Shown: one piece after another, positions 10,445 through 21,306 of the stretch
Numbering within the stretch: the first letter of the stretch is position 1
Layout: each line of letters begins with the position of its first letter
NCBI RefSeq assembly: GCF_003086355.1
Contig: NZ_CP031733.1
Location: 1,178,001 to 1,242,000 of the forward strand
Direction: 5' to 3'
Source of the DNA: Streptococcus chenjunshii
Lineage (GTDB): Bacteria; Bacillota; Bacilli; Lactobacillales; Streptococcaceae
Length of the DNA stretch: 64,000 nucleotides
Notes under the pieces: generated by a model
The model's database searches: none
What the model was told of the DNA's origin: nothing
The model's input: the letters and a program-made list of their open reading frames with translations, nothing else
Made by a program: the position numbers and the translations under genes

Positions 10445-11059
10445 ATGTTAGAAATGATCAGTCCGGAGCTAAGGGCCTATCAAGAGCAGAAAGTGGTACA
10501 GTTTAAGCAAAAAAATCCAAGAGAAGCAGAAAACGGAATAGTCTTTGTCGGAGATTCCCTTATTGATTTTTATCCGCTGAAGAAATGGCTGGGACGGGAA
10601 CTTCCGCTGATTAACCGCGGGATTGCCGGAACAGATTCACAGTGGCTGTTAGACCATTTGGATATTCAGGTCAGGGATTTAAAACCCGCTAAAGTGTTTA
10701 TGCTTATCGGGACAAATGATCTGGGACTAGGCCTTGAGCCTGCTGATATCGTAAAAAATATCTCTGCCATAACAGCCGAACTGAATGAAGCTCCTTATAC
10801 CGAACAAATCTATGTGCTGTCGCTTTTGCCAGTTAATCAAAGTCAGAAATTTAAGCAGACTGTCAAACTTCGCAGCAATCAGGCAATCAAGGCTGTTAAC
10901 GAAGCTCTGGCTGGTCTGCCTGTCAGTGCTTTCATTGATCTCTATCAGGATTTAACAGATGAGACCGGCAATCTCGCTGAACATTATACCAGAGACGGTC
11001 TGCATTTAACCCCAGCAGCTTACCAGCTGATTTCCAATAAAATAAAAAACTATCTTTAA
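10445..11059 (+). CDS. SGNH/GDSL-family esterase
   Basis: 204 residues, no signal peptide, so cytoplasmic. Block I FVGDSLID carries the nucleophile serine, block II is NRGIAGTDS (Gly), block III GTNDLG (Asn) and block V DGLHLTPAAY (Asp/His pair). The family deacylates or deacetylates sugars and lipids. The start ATG 10445 follows GAGGAG. It sits between the two HAD phosphatase genes, and a sugar O-acetyltransferase is encoded 5 kb upstream, so an acetyl-sugar esterase is a reasonable guess, not shown. Confidence 0.87.
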   Translation: MLEMISPELRAYQEQKVVQFKQKNPREAENGIVFVGDSLIDFYPLKKWLGRELPLINRGIAGTDSQWLLDHLDIQVRDLKPAKVFMLIGTNDLGLGLEPADIVKNISAITAELNEAPYTEQIYVLSLLPVNQSQKFKQTVKLRSNQAIKAVNEALAGLPVSAFIDLYQDLTDETGNLAEHYTRDGLHLTPAAYQLISNKIKNYL

Positions 11060-11154
11060 ATATTGTCAATATCGAATGATATCATCAGAACAGCGGAAGG
11101 ATTGCAGAAGAATTCAGCAGTAAAATAAGATATGATAAAAACGGAGGTGGTTTT

Positions 11155-11991
11155 GTGGCTCTAAAATTAATTGCCAGTGATATGGACGGAACGTTTTTGG
11201 ACGGCCGCGGAGATTACGACCGCCAGCGTTTTGAAAGACTCTTGACTTTATTGGAAGAACAGGATATTAAATTCGCTGTTGCTACTGGTAACAGCATGCC
11301 CAGATTAGAAATGATGTTTGACGGTCTTTTAGACCGTTTAATTGTGGTTGCTGAAAATGGTTCACAGCTGATTGAAAACGGCAGGACACTTGTTCGTCAC
11401 ACTGTTGCTAAAGCTGATTTAGAGCGCTTTTTAGTCTATTTTTCCGATAAACTGGCTGAATATAAGGTTATGCTTTCAGGTTTGCAGGCTACTTATATGC
11501 TCAAGGACAGTCGCTTTACTATTGAAAGCACTATGATTAAACCTGAGCAGGCGGCTTTTCTTATGGACAGCATAATCACTCTTTCGGATTTCAGTCAATT
11601 ACCGGCAGATGAGCAGTTTTTTAAAATGAGTCTGCAGGTTCCAAATGAAAAAGATGCTGAGGTTACAGCCGATTTTAATGCTAATTTTTCGGGCAGTCTA
11701 ACCGCTACTGCCAGCGGCTACGGGGGGATTGATATCATCCAAACAGGCTGGCACAAGGGTCGGGCTTTGGCGGAGTTAATGCGCTATTATGGCCTGACTG
11801 CTAATCAGGTTATGGCTTTTGGTGATGGCGGCAATGACATAGAGATGCTGCAGCTGGCCGGTTTTTCTTATGCGATGGCAAACGCTCCTAAAAATGTAAA
11901 AGAAGCAGCCCGTTTTAGCGCTCCTAGCCACAAAGAAGCCGGTGTTTTTCAGGTCATTGAAGATTATCTGAAAAGGACCGACATAAAGTAA
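11155..11991 (+). CDS. Cof-type HAD sugar phosphatase
   Basis: 278 residues from a GTG at 11155 preceded by GGAGGTGG. HAD motif I DMDGTF (nucleophile and acid/base aspartates), the C2-type cap domain (about residues 85-190), a conserved lysine in GWHKGRAL and motif IV FGDGGNDIEML are intact. It is a paralogue of the frameshifted gene at 9566. Substrates of the family are sugar phosphates, FMN or PLP. A clean terminator follows at 12001. Confidence 0.92.
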   Translation: MALKLIASDMDGTFLDGRGDYDRQRFERLLTLLEEQDIKFAVATGNSMPRLEMMFDGLLDRLIVVAENGSQLIENGRTLVRHTVAKADLERFLVYFSDKLAEYKVMLSGLQATYMLKDSRFTIESTMIKPEQAAFLMDSIITLSDFSQLPADEQFFKMSLQVPNEKDAEVTADFNANFSGSLTATASGYGGIDIIQTGWHKGRALAELMRYYGLTANQVMAFGDGGNDIEMLQLAGFSYAMANAPKNVKEAARFSAPSHKEAGVFQVIEDYLKRTDIK

Positions 11992-12000
11992 AGCTGTTTA

Positions 12001-12030
12001 AAAAATCCGGTGGTTCGCCGGATTTTTAGC
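12001..12030 (+). terminator. Intrinsic terminator after the second HAD gene
   Basis: A perfect 10-bp stem AAAAATCCGG/CCGGATTTTT with a 7-base loop. The A and T tracts make it usable in both directions. Confidence 0.85.
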
Positions 12031-12219
12031 TTGCTGCTTTAACTTAATTTACCCACAGCTTCTTAGTTTATGGGAGTAATGGAGGATATTGGAAAACTGC
12101 CTTCAGGAAGCCATACGGGCAGCTTTTATGTGCTTCCGAAAATTAAAGTCTCACTGCAAAGCAGCATTAGCAGATTTTTAAAAATCGGTTGATAGTATTA
12201 GTTTATCCGATTATTGCAT

Positions 12220-12234
12220 AAGAAAACGTTTGCA
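12220..12234. promoter_or_regulatory. Catabolite-responsive (cre) site candidate
   Basis: AAGAAAACGTTTGCA matches the CcpA consensus WTGNAANCGNWNNCW at all but one defined position. It lies in the 660-bp gap before the phosphatase triplet, close to a TTGCAA ... TATAGG promoter-like stretch at about 12230-12260. The rest of 12030-12280 shows nothing else I can assign. Confidence 0.45.
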
Positions 12235-12279
12235 AATCATTATAGAATAATTATATAGGATTCATGAATTAAGCTATTT

Positions 12280-12458
12280 GCAAAAAAGAGACGCGATCGT
12301 TGGAAGCGCAAGCTGACTTATGAGCGTGGCTGCTCTGTGAGCATAAAATGTCCTGAAAACTAAAGTTTTTTTGTCAGTTTTCCTATTTTTGCTGTGAGTT
12401 TTCACGGGCTTTGTATCTTGCTGGAACTGAACACGCCCTAAAATCCTGATAAAAAAGT
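12280..12458 (+). repeat. Partial C-type repeat and a truncated head
   Basis: 12280-12420 is a C-type copy without a head (aaaaagagacgc block, GCTGTGAG arm, tail ACGGGCTTTGTATCTTG). 12424-12458 is a bare head (AACTGAACACGCCCTAAAATCC) that runs into unrelated sequence. No gene starts at either end, so this looks like a decayed array. Confidence 0.75.
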
Positions 12459-12659
12459 ATGCTGTACTTGGATGCTCTGCCGCTGAGAAGGCACAAATGT
12501 CTGGGAGCGGACCAGACCGCTTTTTCAAAGCAGTATACATTATTTCACAAACAGACTAAAAAGTTTACAGGTTTAGTTTTGCTGTATGTATAAGTCTTTG
12601 TTTTAGGGTGTTTTTATGTGTGTCTTTGGAAATCTTATATGTGAAAAAGAAAGGAAAGT

Positions 12660-13259
12660 ATGGTTAAAACACTTTATTTAATGCGGCACGGGGAAACTGT
12701 TTTTAATACACAGGGACGCGTTCAGGGGGCCTGCGATTCACCGCTGACTGACAAAGGACTTGCACAGGCTCGGCTGGCTAAAGACTATTTTACCAGCAAT
12801 AGTATCCAATTTGATACCGTTTATTCTTCAACTCAGGAGCGGGCAGCGGATACTGCCAGAATTGTTTCTGGTCAAGAGGCTGTTCAGCTCAAAGGACTGA
12901 AAGAAATGAACTTCGGTCAGTTTGAAGCACAGCCTGAAAATCTGCTGCCCAAGTTCAGACCGGGAAGTAGGTCGTTTGAGGATCTCCTTGTTCCTTTTGG
13001 AGGCGAGAATGTTGAGGATGTGGGAAAGAGGGTTAAGAAAAGTATCGATGAAAGCCTGCAAAAGACTGCTGCAAAGTCTGTTTTAATGGTCAGTCATGGT
13101 GCTGCAATGTGGGGTCTGTGTTTAGAACTGTCCCTTAGTTTCCCCGAAGGTGTAGGTTTTTCCAATTGCGCTATCTGTGAATTTTGCTATGATGCCGGCA
13201 GTTATCATTTGCAAAAATTAATTTTGCCGACTAAAGATTTTCAGATCATTTCATTTTAA
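12660..13259 (+). CDS. Histidine phosphatase (phosphoglycerate mutase-like), copy 1 of 3
   Basis: 199 residues. The N-terminal LMRHGETVFNTQGRVQG carries the phospho-accepting histidine. A second active-site histidine is in VSHGAAMWG (about residue 145), and the acid glutamate is in LKEMNFGQFEAQ. Small GpmB/PhoE-like members are broad phosphatases rather than glycolytic mutases. It is 12 bases upstream of copy 2, and all three copies share the CDSPLT block. The RBS is GAAAGGAAAGT. Confidence 0.9.
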   Translation: MVKTLYLMRHGETVFNTQGRVQGACDSPLTDKGLAQARLAKDYFTSNSIQFDTVYSSTQERAADTARIVSGQEAVQLKGLKEMNFGQFEAQPENLLPKFRPGSRSFEDLLVPFGGENVEDVGKRVKKSIDESLQKTAAKSVLMVSHGAAMWGLCLELSLSFPEGVGFSNCAICEFCYDAGSYHLQKLILPTKDFQIISF

Positions 13260-13271
13260 AGGGGAGAGAGT

Positions 13272-13886
13272 ATGACTAAATTTTTTTATCTGATGCGTCA
13301 CGGCCAGACTCGTTTTAATGTTCAGGGCCGCATCCAGGGGGCCTGCGACTCGCCTTTGACTGATCTTGGTATTGAACAGGCCAAAGCTGCCAGACGTTTT
13401 TTTCAAAAAGAAGGTTTGATTTTTAACCGTGTTTATTCCTCTACTCAGGAGCGTGCCTGTGATACAGCTGAACTGGCGACCGGCCGGCAGGACTATATTC
13501 GTTTAAAGGGTTTGAAGGAGTGGGATTTTGGTGCTTTTGAAGCGCATCAGGAATATCTTAATCCTAAACTTCACCGTGAAGATGGTTCCGGCTATCGTGA
13601 CTACTTCGTAGCCTATGGCGGTGAATCTAATGTTCAGGTCTATGAGCGGATGGCTGCTGCCATTCGGGGTGTCATGGCTGAAAGCAGTGAGGATGACTGT
13701 CTGCTTTTTGTCAGCCACGGCGGCTCTATAACTCAATTTTACCGCCATATGACTGAAAATCCGCCCACACCTGCTAAGCGAATGGCTAACTGCGCTATAT
13801 TGAAAATCAGCTATGAACCTAATTGCAAAATGGAAGTGCAGTCTATTTTTAATCCTATGGAAGAAGAGTATATTTTTGAAAGGTAA
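13272..13886 (+). CDS. Histidine phosphatase (phosphoglycerate mutase-like), copy 2 of 3
   Basis: 204 residues with LMRHGQTRFNVQGRIQGACDSPLTD at the N-terminus and FVSHGGSITQFYRH carrying the second histidine. The glutamate region reads LKEWDFGAFEAHQEYL. RBS GGGGAGAG. The copy starts 12 bases after the first and ends 7 bases before the third, so the triplet is one transcription unit. It is a diverged paralogue rather than a recent duplicate. Confidence 0.9.
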   Translation: MTKFFYLMRHGQTRFNVQGRIQGACDSPLTDLGIEQAKAARRFFQKEGLIFNRVYSSTQERACDTAELATGRQDYIRLKGLKEWDFGAFEAHQEYLNPKLHREDGSGYRDYFVAYGGESNVQVYERMAAAIRGVMAESSEDDCLLFVSHGGSITQFYRHMTENPPTPAKRMANCAILKISYEPNCKMEVQSIFNPMEEEYIFER

Positions 13887-13893
13887 ATCCTAT

Positions 13894-14505
13894 ATGAAAA
13901 CACTCTACCTAATGCGCCATGGTGAAACCTTATTTAATCAATTGCAGTTAATTCAGGGCTGGTGTGATTCTCCTTTGACAGAACTAGGCAGAAGTCAGGC
14001 TGAACAAGCGAGAGCTTACTTTGAGCAGAATGGGATTCATTTTGATTATTTATACAGCTCAACGTCAGAACGGGCTTGTGAAACATTGGAGTTGGTCAGT
14101 AAAAGAAGCGACTATAAACGGCTGAAAGGGCTTAAAGAGTTTAATTTCGGCCGTATGGAAGGCAAGCCTGAGTACCTGCATCCCAATCGCCGTTCGGAGC
14201 AAAAAGGGCATGGTGATTTTTATCTCCAGTATGACGGTGAAAGTGACAGTCAGCTTGAAGAGCGTGTTAAACAAACGATTGATACACTTGTGGAGGAAGC
14301 AGAAGAAGGAGCTACTATTTTAGCAGTCAGTCACGCTGGGGCAATTATGTCGTTTTTTCGGCAATTTAAAGCAGCAGTCTTACCTGATTCACCTATCTCC
14401 AACTGCAATATTTTTAAATATGAAATAAAAGAAGGACACTTTGCTCTAGCTGAACTTATGACCCGATTCATTCACAAAATACCGAAGTCCTTTAAATTAA
14501 ACTAA
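13894..14505 (+). CDS. Histidine phosphatase (phosphoglycerate mutase-like), copy 3 of 3
   Basis: 203 residues from ATG 13894, preceded by GAAAGG. Motifs are LMRHGETLFNQLQLIQGWCDSPLTE and AVSHAGAIMSFFRQF; the second histidine is followed by Ala instead of Gly. An upstream in-frame start at 13813 would lie inside copy 2 and is less likely. The catalytic residues are retained, so it is probably active. Substrates of the three copies may differ, since the cap-like insertion around residues 85-120 varies. Confidence 0.9.
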   Translation: MKTLYLMRHGETLFNQLQLIQGWCDSPLTELGRSQAEQARAYFEQNGIHFDYLYSSTSERACETLELVSKRSDYKRLKGLKEFNFGRMEGKPEYLHPNRRSEQKGHGDFYLQYDGESDSQLEERVKQTIDTLVEEAEEGATILAVSHAGAIMSFFRQFKAAVLPDSPISNCNIFKYEIKEGHFALAELMTRFIHKIPKSFKLN

Positions 14506-14591
14506 GACAGGTGCGGGCTTTTGATATATTTGTAAGAAGTAAACAGGAAGTGTTTTTCTGTCTTATCTGAATCGAATGATACAGCCAAAAT

Positions 14592-16420
<1,829 letters not shown>

Positions 16421-16493
16421 CTCCATTCAACATAAACGCTTTACTCTCAAAAGTGTAAGTCAGACTGTCATGTTTTGGTATAATATATTTCCT

Positions 16494-16624
16494 TTTGCGT
16501 CTTAAGCAGCCTTTGTATCTTATTAAAACTGAACACGGCCTAAATCCTAGTGAAAAAGATGCCTGCCAGCATCGCTTGTCAGTCCCTGTTTTCACACGGA
16601 TTTCTTAACGGCTCTTTGTATCTT
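16494..16624 (+). repeat. Tail fragment plus short-type repeat
   Basis: 16494-16521 is a stray tail (TTTTGCGTCTTAAGCAGCC, then TTTGTATCTT). 16528-16624 is a short copy with a head AACTGAACACGGCC, a collapsed core (GCCTGCCAGCATCGC) and the tail GGCTCTTTGTATCTT. The next gene starts 63 bases later, after a separate TATAAT at about 16660, so this copy is not directly at the ribosome-binding site. Confidence 0.8.
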
Positions 16625-16687
16625 AAAGTCGGAATGGTTTATTTCCGGCTTTATTTAGTGTATAATGTGAAAAAGACAGGAGGAAGT

Positions 16688-17812
16688 ATGAAATTTAGTA
16701 AAAGACAGGCCGGTTATTTAATTGCTGTTTTTGTGATATGTTATTTTATTCAGGCAAATTGGTCAAGCGGTGCTAATCTTATTAATACGGTTTGGACAGC
16801 CAGTCAGCCTTTTTTGATTGGGGCGGCTCTCGCTTATATTGTTAATATTGTCATGACCGCTTATGAGCATCTGTTCGGCTTATTCATGACATCGAAAAGA
16901 TGGTTCAAGCTAAAAAGACTGCTGGCCATGGTTTCGGCTTATCTCAGTTTTATTGCAGTGATTGTCTGGCTTTTTTCCATTGTTATCCCAGATTTGATTG
17001 CCAGTATCAGCTCTTTAATGTCTATTGATACCGAGGCTTTGCAGCAGTTTTTGACAGACTTATATGAAAACAAACAGTTTGCTAAAATTCTTGATTATTT
17101 AGGCCTCGAATCTGATTTAACCGCCGCATTTTCCCGCTACAGCCGGCAAATCCTAACTCAGGTTTTAGCGATACTGACAGGGCTTCTAACATCAGTTACC
17201 TCTATTGCATCAACACTGGTGAATGTTTTTGTCAGTCTGGTATTCTCGATCTATGTACTCTCCAGCAAGGATCAGCTTCAGCGCCAATCACGTCTGTTGA
17301 TCGATACGTATTTTTCTCGCTATGCTTCTACTGTTTACTATGTGACAGGGATTTTGCATCAGCGTTTTCGCGGTTTTTTCGCCGGGCAAACTATTGAAGC
17401 ATTTATTCTTGCTACTCTGTGTACAGTTGGGATGATGATTTTTAATTTCCCCTTTGCGACGACAGTCGGTATCTTAGTCGGCTTCACAAATATTATTCCT
17501 GTTATCGGTGCTTATCTGGGAGGGCTTTTGGGGACTATTCTGGTTTTGACGCAATCTCCCAAGCAAGCTTTTTTCTTTTTAATATTTTTGATTATACTCC
17601 AACAGTTTGAAAGCAATATTATTTATCCTAAGGTTGTTGGGGGTTCTATTGGACTGCCGGCTATCTGGGTCTTGTTTTCTGTTATTATCGGCGGCTCGGT
17701 TTTTGGAATCATCGGTATGCTCATTGCGGTGCCGCTGAGTGCTTCTATCTATCAAATTATTAAAGATAATGTCAGAAAACGCCAATCTCAGCAGCCCTCA
17801 CCTGAACGATGA
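16688..17812 (+). CDS. AI-2E family transporter (UPF0118 membrane protein)
   Basis: 374 residues from ATG 16688 after AGGAGGAAGT. Seven to eight hydrophobic segments are visible, with the family-typical C-terminal block GFTNIIPVIGAYLGGLLGTIL and LQQFESNIIYPKVVGGSIGLP. The family includes E. coli TqsA, proposed to export autoinducer-2, and Na+/H+ antiporters, so the substrate is open. A TATAAT lies about 25 bases upstream. A GGGACA hairpin follows the gene at 17938. Confidence 0.88.
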   Translation: MKFSKRQAGYLIAVFVICYFIQANWSSGANLINTVWTASQPFLIGAALAYIVNIVMTAYEHLFGLFMTSKRWFKLKRLLAMVSAYLSFIAVIVWLFSIVIPDLIASISSLMSIDTEALQQFLTDLYENKQFAKILDYLGLESDLTAAFSRYSRQILTQVLAILTGLLTSVTSIASTLVNVFVSLVFSIYVLSSKDQLQRQSRLLIDTYFSRYASTVYYVTGILHQRFRGFFAGQTIEAFILATLCTVGMMIFNFPFATTVGILVGFTNIIPVIGAYLGGLLGTILVLTQSPKQAFFFLIFLIILQQFESNIIYPKVVGGSIGLPAIWVLFSVIIGGSVFGIIGMLIAVPLSASIYQIIKDNVRKRQSQQPSPER

Positions 17813-17937
17813 AGTAAACGGGATTAAAAATCGTGAGTCTGACTGTACCGTTGTGTCTCCTGTTTCCGTACAGCTGTTTAAGACGGCTGCCTGAAATTAA
17901 AGGCGCCTAACACAAATATTTATTTCTGTACGTAAAT

Positions 17938-17966
17938 GAATCTGGGACATAAGTGTTCCAGATTCT
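17938..17966 (+). terminator. GGGACA-loop hairpin after the AI-2E gene
   Basis: GAATCTGGGACA pairs with TGTTCCAGATTC (11 of 12) around TAAG. There is no long T run, so it may act as a weak terminator or a repeat. Related hairpins occur at 21094, 29807, 34581 and 49355. Confidence 0.55.
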
Positions 17967-17999
17967 GCTAAATCTTTGGAAAAATGCTACTATAATGAT

Positions 18000-18830
18000 A
18001 TGAAACCAATAAATTTGCTCTATTCAATCGATGATAGTTATGTTGACCAGTTTAAAGTAACTCTGTTTTCTGTTTGGCAAAATGCATCAGTAAAAGATAT
18101 GGCTGTTTATGTTTTACAGAAAAAGCTGCTGCAAAGAAATGCCGAAATCCATCAATTTTGCCAGCAGCTGGGGTTTGCTTATTTTCCGGTTGTCATTGGC
18201 GAAGAGGCCTTTAAAGATGCTCCGACAACAGACCGTTATCCAGAAACGATTTATTATCGCCTGTTAGCCCACGAATATCTGCCTAAAGAGCTAGACCGGA
18301 TTTTGTATATGGATGCGGATATTCTGTGTCTAAACGATATTGTGCCTTTGTACCATCTGGACCTTTCTGACAAACTGTTTGCTGCGGCCAGCCATACTTC
18401 AGATACTAATATTCCAGAGCTGGTCAATAAATTGAGGTTAAGGAATTTTGAAGCAGAAGGGTATTTTAATTCGGGTGTACTCCTGATGAATTTAGAGCTG
18501 AACCGCCAAATCGTTAACCATCAGGATATTCTTGCTTATATTGAAAAAAACAGTTTATTGCTCTTTTTGCCGGATCAGGATATCCTCAATGCTCTCTATG
18601 GTCATAAAACGCTTCTTATCCCAGATCATATTTATAATTATGATGCCCGCTATAATATTCTGTATTTCACCAGAAGTTCTGGGCAGTGGGACTTAGATTG
18701 GGTTATTAAACATACGGTTTTTCTGCATTTTTGCGGTCGGGATAAACCATGGAAAAAAGACTACAGAGGACGCTACAGCGCTCTTTATAAGCATTATCAG
18801 CATTTGACTGCCAGAGTCAAATCAGACTGA
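18000..18830 (+). CDS. Family 8 glycosyltransferase
   Basis: 276 residues. The N-terminal MKPINLLYSIDDSYVDQFKVTLFS and the DxD motif in ILYMDADILCLND (about residue 104) are typical of GT8, which transfers sugar from UDP-glucose or UDP-galactose with retention. HFCGRDKPWKKDYRG near the C-terminus is also family-typical. ATG 18000 has no Shine-Dalgarno. An extended -10 (TGCTACTAT) ends 6 bases before the ATG, so the transcript may be leaderless. Likely acceptors are cell-envelope glycans. Confidence 0.88.
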   Translation: MKPINLLYSIDDSYVDQFKVTLFSVWQNASVKDMAVYVLQKKLLQRNAEIHQFCQQLGFAYFPVVIGEEAFKDAPTTDRYPETIYYRLLAHEYLPKELDRILYMDADILCLNDIVPLYHLDLSDKLFAAASHTSDTNIPELVNKLRLRNFEAEGYFNSGVLLMNLELNRQIVNHQDILAYIEKNSLLLFLPDQDILNALYGHKTLLIPDHIYNYDARYNILYFTRSSGQWDLDWVIKHTVFLHFCGRDKPWKKDYRGRYSALYKHYQHLTARVKSD

Positions 18831-18855
18831 AGGCTGCTAAGCTTGATAAAAAAGC

Positions 18856-18908
18856 TGGGATAGACAGGTATGAATGCACAGCCATTCATACCTGTCTATC
18901 CCATTTTC
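18856..18908. terminator. Perfect 21-bp hairpin after the GT8 gene
   Basis: Arms 18856-18876 and 18883-18903 are exact reverse complements with the loop CACAGC, followed by TTTTC. It is longer than a normal terminator and symmetrical, so it can act on either strand. Confidence 0.8.
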
Positions 18909-18980
18909 ATATTGCCTCCCAACCTTTCTGTCTTTCGCCTTTTTAAGCTGATTTTCGAATAGAATAGATGGAGGTAAAAA

Positions 18981-19661
18981 ATGTATACAGTTGAATTGAG
19001 AGAAGAAGCTTTGCTGCCCAGAGAACGTCTGGCTGATTTAGGGGCTGAAAAGCTCAGCAATCAGGAGCTATTAGCTATTTTGCTGCGCACAGGGACAAAG
19101 CAGAGGCCTGTTTTGGAAGTTTCAACACAGATTTTGAAAGATATCAGAAGTTTAGCGGATTTTCGCGATTTATCATTACAGGAATTGCAGAGTATCAAAG
19201 GCGTAGGCAAAGTCAAGTCAATAGAAATCAAGGCGATGCTGGAATTAGCTAATCGAATTAATAAGGCAGAATACTATCAAAACGAAAGAATTTTGAGCAG
19301 CGAAAGACTGGCCCAGAAAATGATTATAGAGCTGGGAAACAAAAAACAGGAGCACCTGCTGACACTTTATTTAGACACCCAAAACCGTGTTATTGAGCAG
19401 CGGATAGTTTTTATCGGAACTGTTAGGCGCTCTATTGCTGAACCGCGCGAAATTCTGCATTATGCCTGCAGAAATATGGCCACCTCCATCATTCTGGTCC
19501 ATAATCACCCTTCTGGATCGCTTGTTCCCAGTGAGAGCGATCTGCGTTTTACAGAAAAAATAAAACGATCATGTGAAGACATGGGGATTGTCTGTCTTGA
19601 TCACATTATCGTCAGTAAGCATGATTATTATAGTTTTCGCGAAGAGACGGGTCTGCTTTAG
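18981..19661 (+). CDS. radC: RadC family protein (JAB/MPN domain)
   Basis: 226 residues. An N-terminal helix-hairpin-helix region contains [20 protein letters not shown] (about 66-85). The C-terminal JAMM metal-binding motif is HNHPSG with a downstream [10 protein letters not shown] (about 173-190). Once named as a DNA repair gene, its role is now uncertain. RBS GGAGG. Its stop overlaps the stop of the convergent peptidase gene by 4 bases. Confidence 0.95.
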   Translation: MYTVELREEALLPRERLADLGAEKLSNQELLAILLRTGTKQRPVLEVSTQILKDIRSLADFRDLSLQELQSIKGVGKVKSIEIKAMLELANRINKAEYYQNERILSSERLAQKMIIELGNKKQEHLLTLYLDTQNRVIEQRIVFIGTVRRSIAEPREILHYACRNMATSIILVHNHPSGSLVPSESDLRFTEKIKRSCEDMGIVCLDHIIVSKHDYYSFREETGLL

Positions 19662-20356
19662 AGTTCAGAAACAACATATTTAAACAGATCCAAATCCTCT
19701 TTGCGTGATTCATAAAGCAATTCTGGATGCCATTGAACTCCCAAAAAGCGCATATTGGGATTGATGGATTCCACAGCTTCAATTGTCCCGTCTTTAGGAT
19801 CTTTAGCGATAACCCGCAGTTCACTGGCTAAGTGGTTGATACTTTGGTGATGGAAAGAATTAATAGAGCTGCTAAGACCGTAAATATCGGCCAGTTTACT
19901 ATCTTTTTTGATTATCATATCGTGAGACAGATAATCAGCAGGGCTGTCCTGCCAATGGTTTTCAATATCTTGATGGAGAGAGCCGCCGAGTGCGACATTC
20001 ATCAGCTGTGTCCCGCGGCAAACAGAGAAAATCGCCTTTTTTTGTTTGGTCGTTTCTTCAATCAAGGCCAGTTCAAAAATATCACGCTCTTTAAAAAAAT
20101 CATTCTCGCTGGCCTGCTTTTTTTCACCATAAAAACTGGGATCCACATTTTGACCACCGATAAGAATCAGTTTATCAAACATACTCACGTAATCAGAAGC
20201 AGTTTCGGGACTGCCGACCGGAAGGACAAGCGGTAATCCTCCGGCAGCCCTAACACCATTGACAAATCCACTGGGCACATAAGACCAAGAAATATCTTCA
20301 GCTGCAGGGTTAGGCCGCTGATTAGCGGTGATACCGATTATCGGTTTTTTAGGCAT
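19658..20356 (-). CDS. Peptidase C26 family glutamine amidotransferase-like hydrolase
   Basis: 232 residues of class I glutamine-amidotransferase fold. The nucleophile is in [16 protein letters not shown] (about Cys 113), and the catalytic His/Glu pair is in [10 protein letters not shown] (about 213-215). N-terminal [11 protein letters not shown] is typical of PuuD-like gamma-glutamyl-GABA hydrolases. RBS GGAGG precedes the ATG. It lies 9 bases after rex and is probably co-transcribed with it. Substrate unproven. Confidence 0.9.
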   Translation of the reverse strand: MPKKPIIGITANQRPNPAAEDISWSYVPSGFVNGVRAAGGLPLVLPVGSPETASDYVSMFDKLILIGGQNVDPSFYGEKKQASENDFFKERDIFELALIEETTKQKKAIFSVCRGTQLMNVALGGSLHQDIENHWQDSPADYLSHDMIIKKDSKLADIYGLSSSINSFHHQSINHLASELRVIAKDPKDGTIEAVESINPNMRFLGVQWHPELLYESRKEDLDLFKYVVSEL

Positions 20357-20365
20357 ACTTCCTCC

Positions 20366-21004
20366 TTAGTCTGTTTGGTTCATAAAGTAAAGCAGTGTTT
20401 GCAATTCACTTGTCAAATCCACATATTGAACGATAACGGACTTAGGAAGGCTGAGGCGGACAGGAGCGAAACTCAGTATGCCTTTTATACCGGCAGCAAC
20501 AAGCAATTCAGCCACTTCCTGAGCCTGAGTGCTGGGAACAGTCAAGATAGCAGTTTTGATATCAGTTTTTTGGATTTGGTCATGGACGGCAGAGATACCG
20601 TAGATAGGAATACCGTCAGAGGTTTTTGTTCCGACAAGCTCGTTATCGTCTCTGTCAAAAGCCAAGGCGATCTGCATTTTATTTCGGTCATGAAAGCGGT
20701 AATGAAGCAGCGCACGGCCAATATTACCGCAGCCTACTAATGCAACATTTGTTGTGGAATGGTCATTCAGAATATCAGCAAAAAAGTTCATAAGCTTTGT
20801 GACATCGTAACCAAACCCCCGCCTGCCCAGTTCTCCAAAATAGGAAAAATCGCGGCGAACAGTAGCAGAATCAATTCCCATAGCGTCAGCAATTTGTTTT
20901 GAGCTGGCTTTTTCAACATTATCCGCATAAAAGCGTTTAAAAATCCGATAATACAGTGACAGACGCTTAGCTGTCGCATTAGGAATGGATTTATCAATAA
21001 CCAC
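20366..21004 (-). CDS. rex: Redox-sensing transcriptional repressor Rex
   Basis: 212 residues. The N-terminal winged helix (about 1-80) contains [33 protein letters not shown]. The Rossmann domain begins [18 protein letters not shown] (about 88), and a C-terminal swapped helix follows. Rex represses fermentation genes when NADH/NAD+ is low; in streptococci these include pyruvate- and acetyl-CoA-processing genes. RBS AAGGAGA. I see no convincing Rex box in front of its own gene or of pta. Confidence 0.96.
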   Translation of the reverse strand: MVIDKSIPNATAKRLSLYYRIFKRFYADNVEKASSKQIADAMGIDSATVRRDFSYFGELGRRGFGYDVTKLMNFFADILNDHSTTNVALVGCGNIGRALLHYRFHDRNKMQIALAFDRDDNELVGTKTSDGIPIYGISAVHDQIQKTDIKTAILTVPSTQAQEVAELLVAAGIKGILSFAPVRLSLPKSVIVQYVDLTSELQTLLYFMNQTD

Positions 21005-21093
21005 AAAATCATCTCCTTAATTTATATAGTCTATATTGTACAAAAAGATTGTAAAACCGGCAACATTAATGCACTTCAATCTCTGATAAAAAA

Positions 21094-21120
21094 GAGGAGT
21101 GGGACAGAAGTCCCCATCCT
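21094..21120. terminator. GGGAC hairpin between rex and the DUF1831 gene
   Basis: AGGAGTGGGAC pairs imperfectly with GTCCCCATCCT around AGAA. The rest of 21120-21306 holds no gene I can support; a degenerate echo of the 29890-29945 sequence (GTAAGCAGCAGCGGGCAG) is visible. Confidence 0.45.
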
Positions 21121-21306
21121 AGTTTACTTTATAGAATAAAGGTTTGCCGCAGCAGTCGAAACCCCTGATTGGGATGCGTTCTAATTTCAAGGATTGCCTT
21201 AAACTGCCAAACTGCCCTGTAAGCAGCAGCGGGCAGCCTATACTAACTGTGCAAGAAGCAGAAGGTACAATCCATTTATTGGAAATCATGCTTTTGCTCC
21301 TATCCT

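Noticed and set aside
12828..13061. Minus-strand frames within the phosphatase triplet
   Set aside because: Recur as antisense shadows at the same place in paralogues; no ribosome-binding site.
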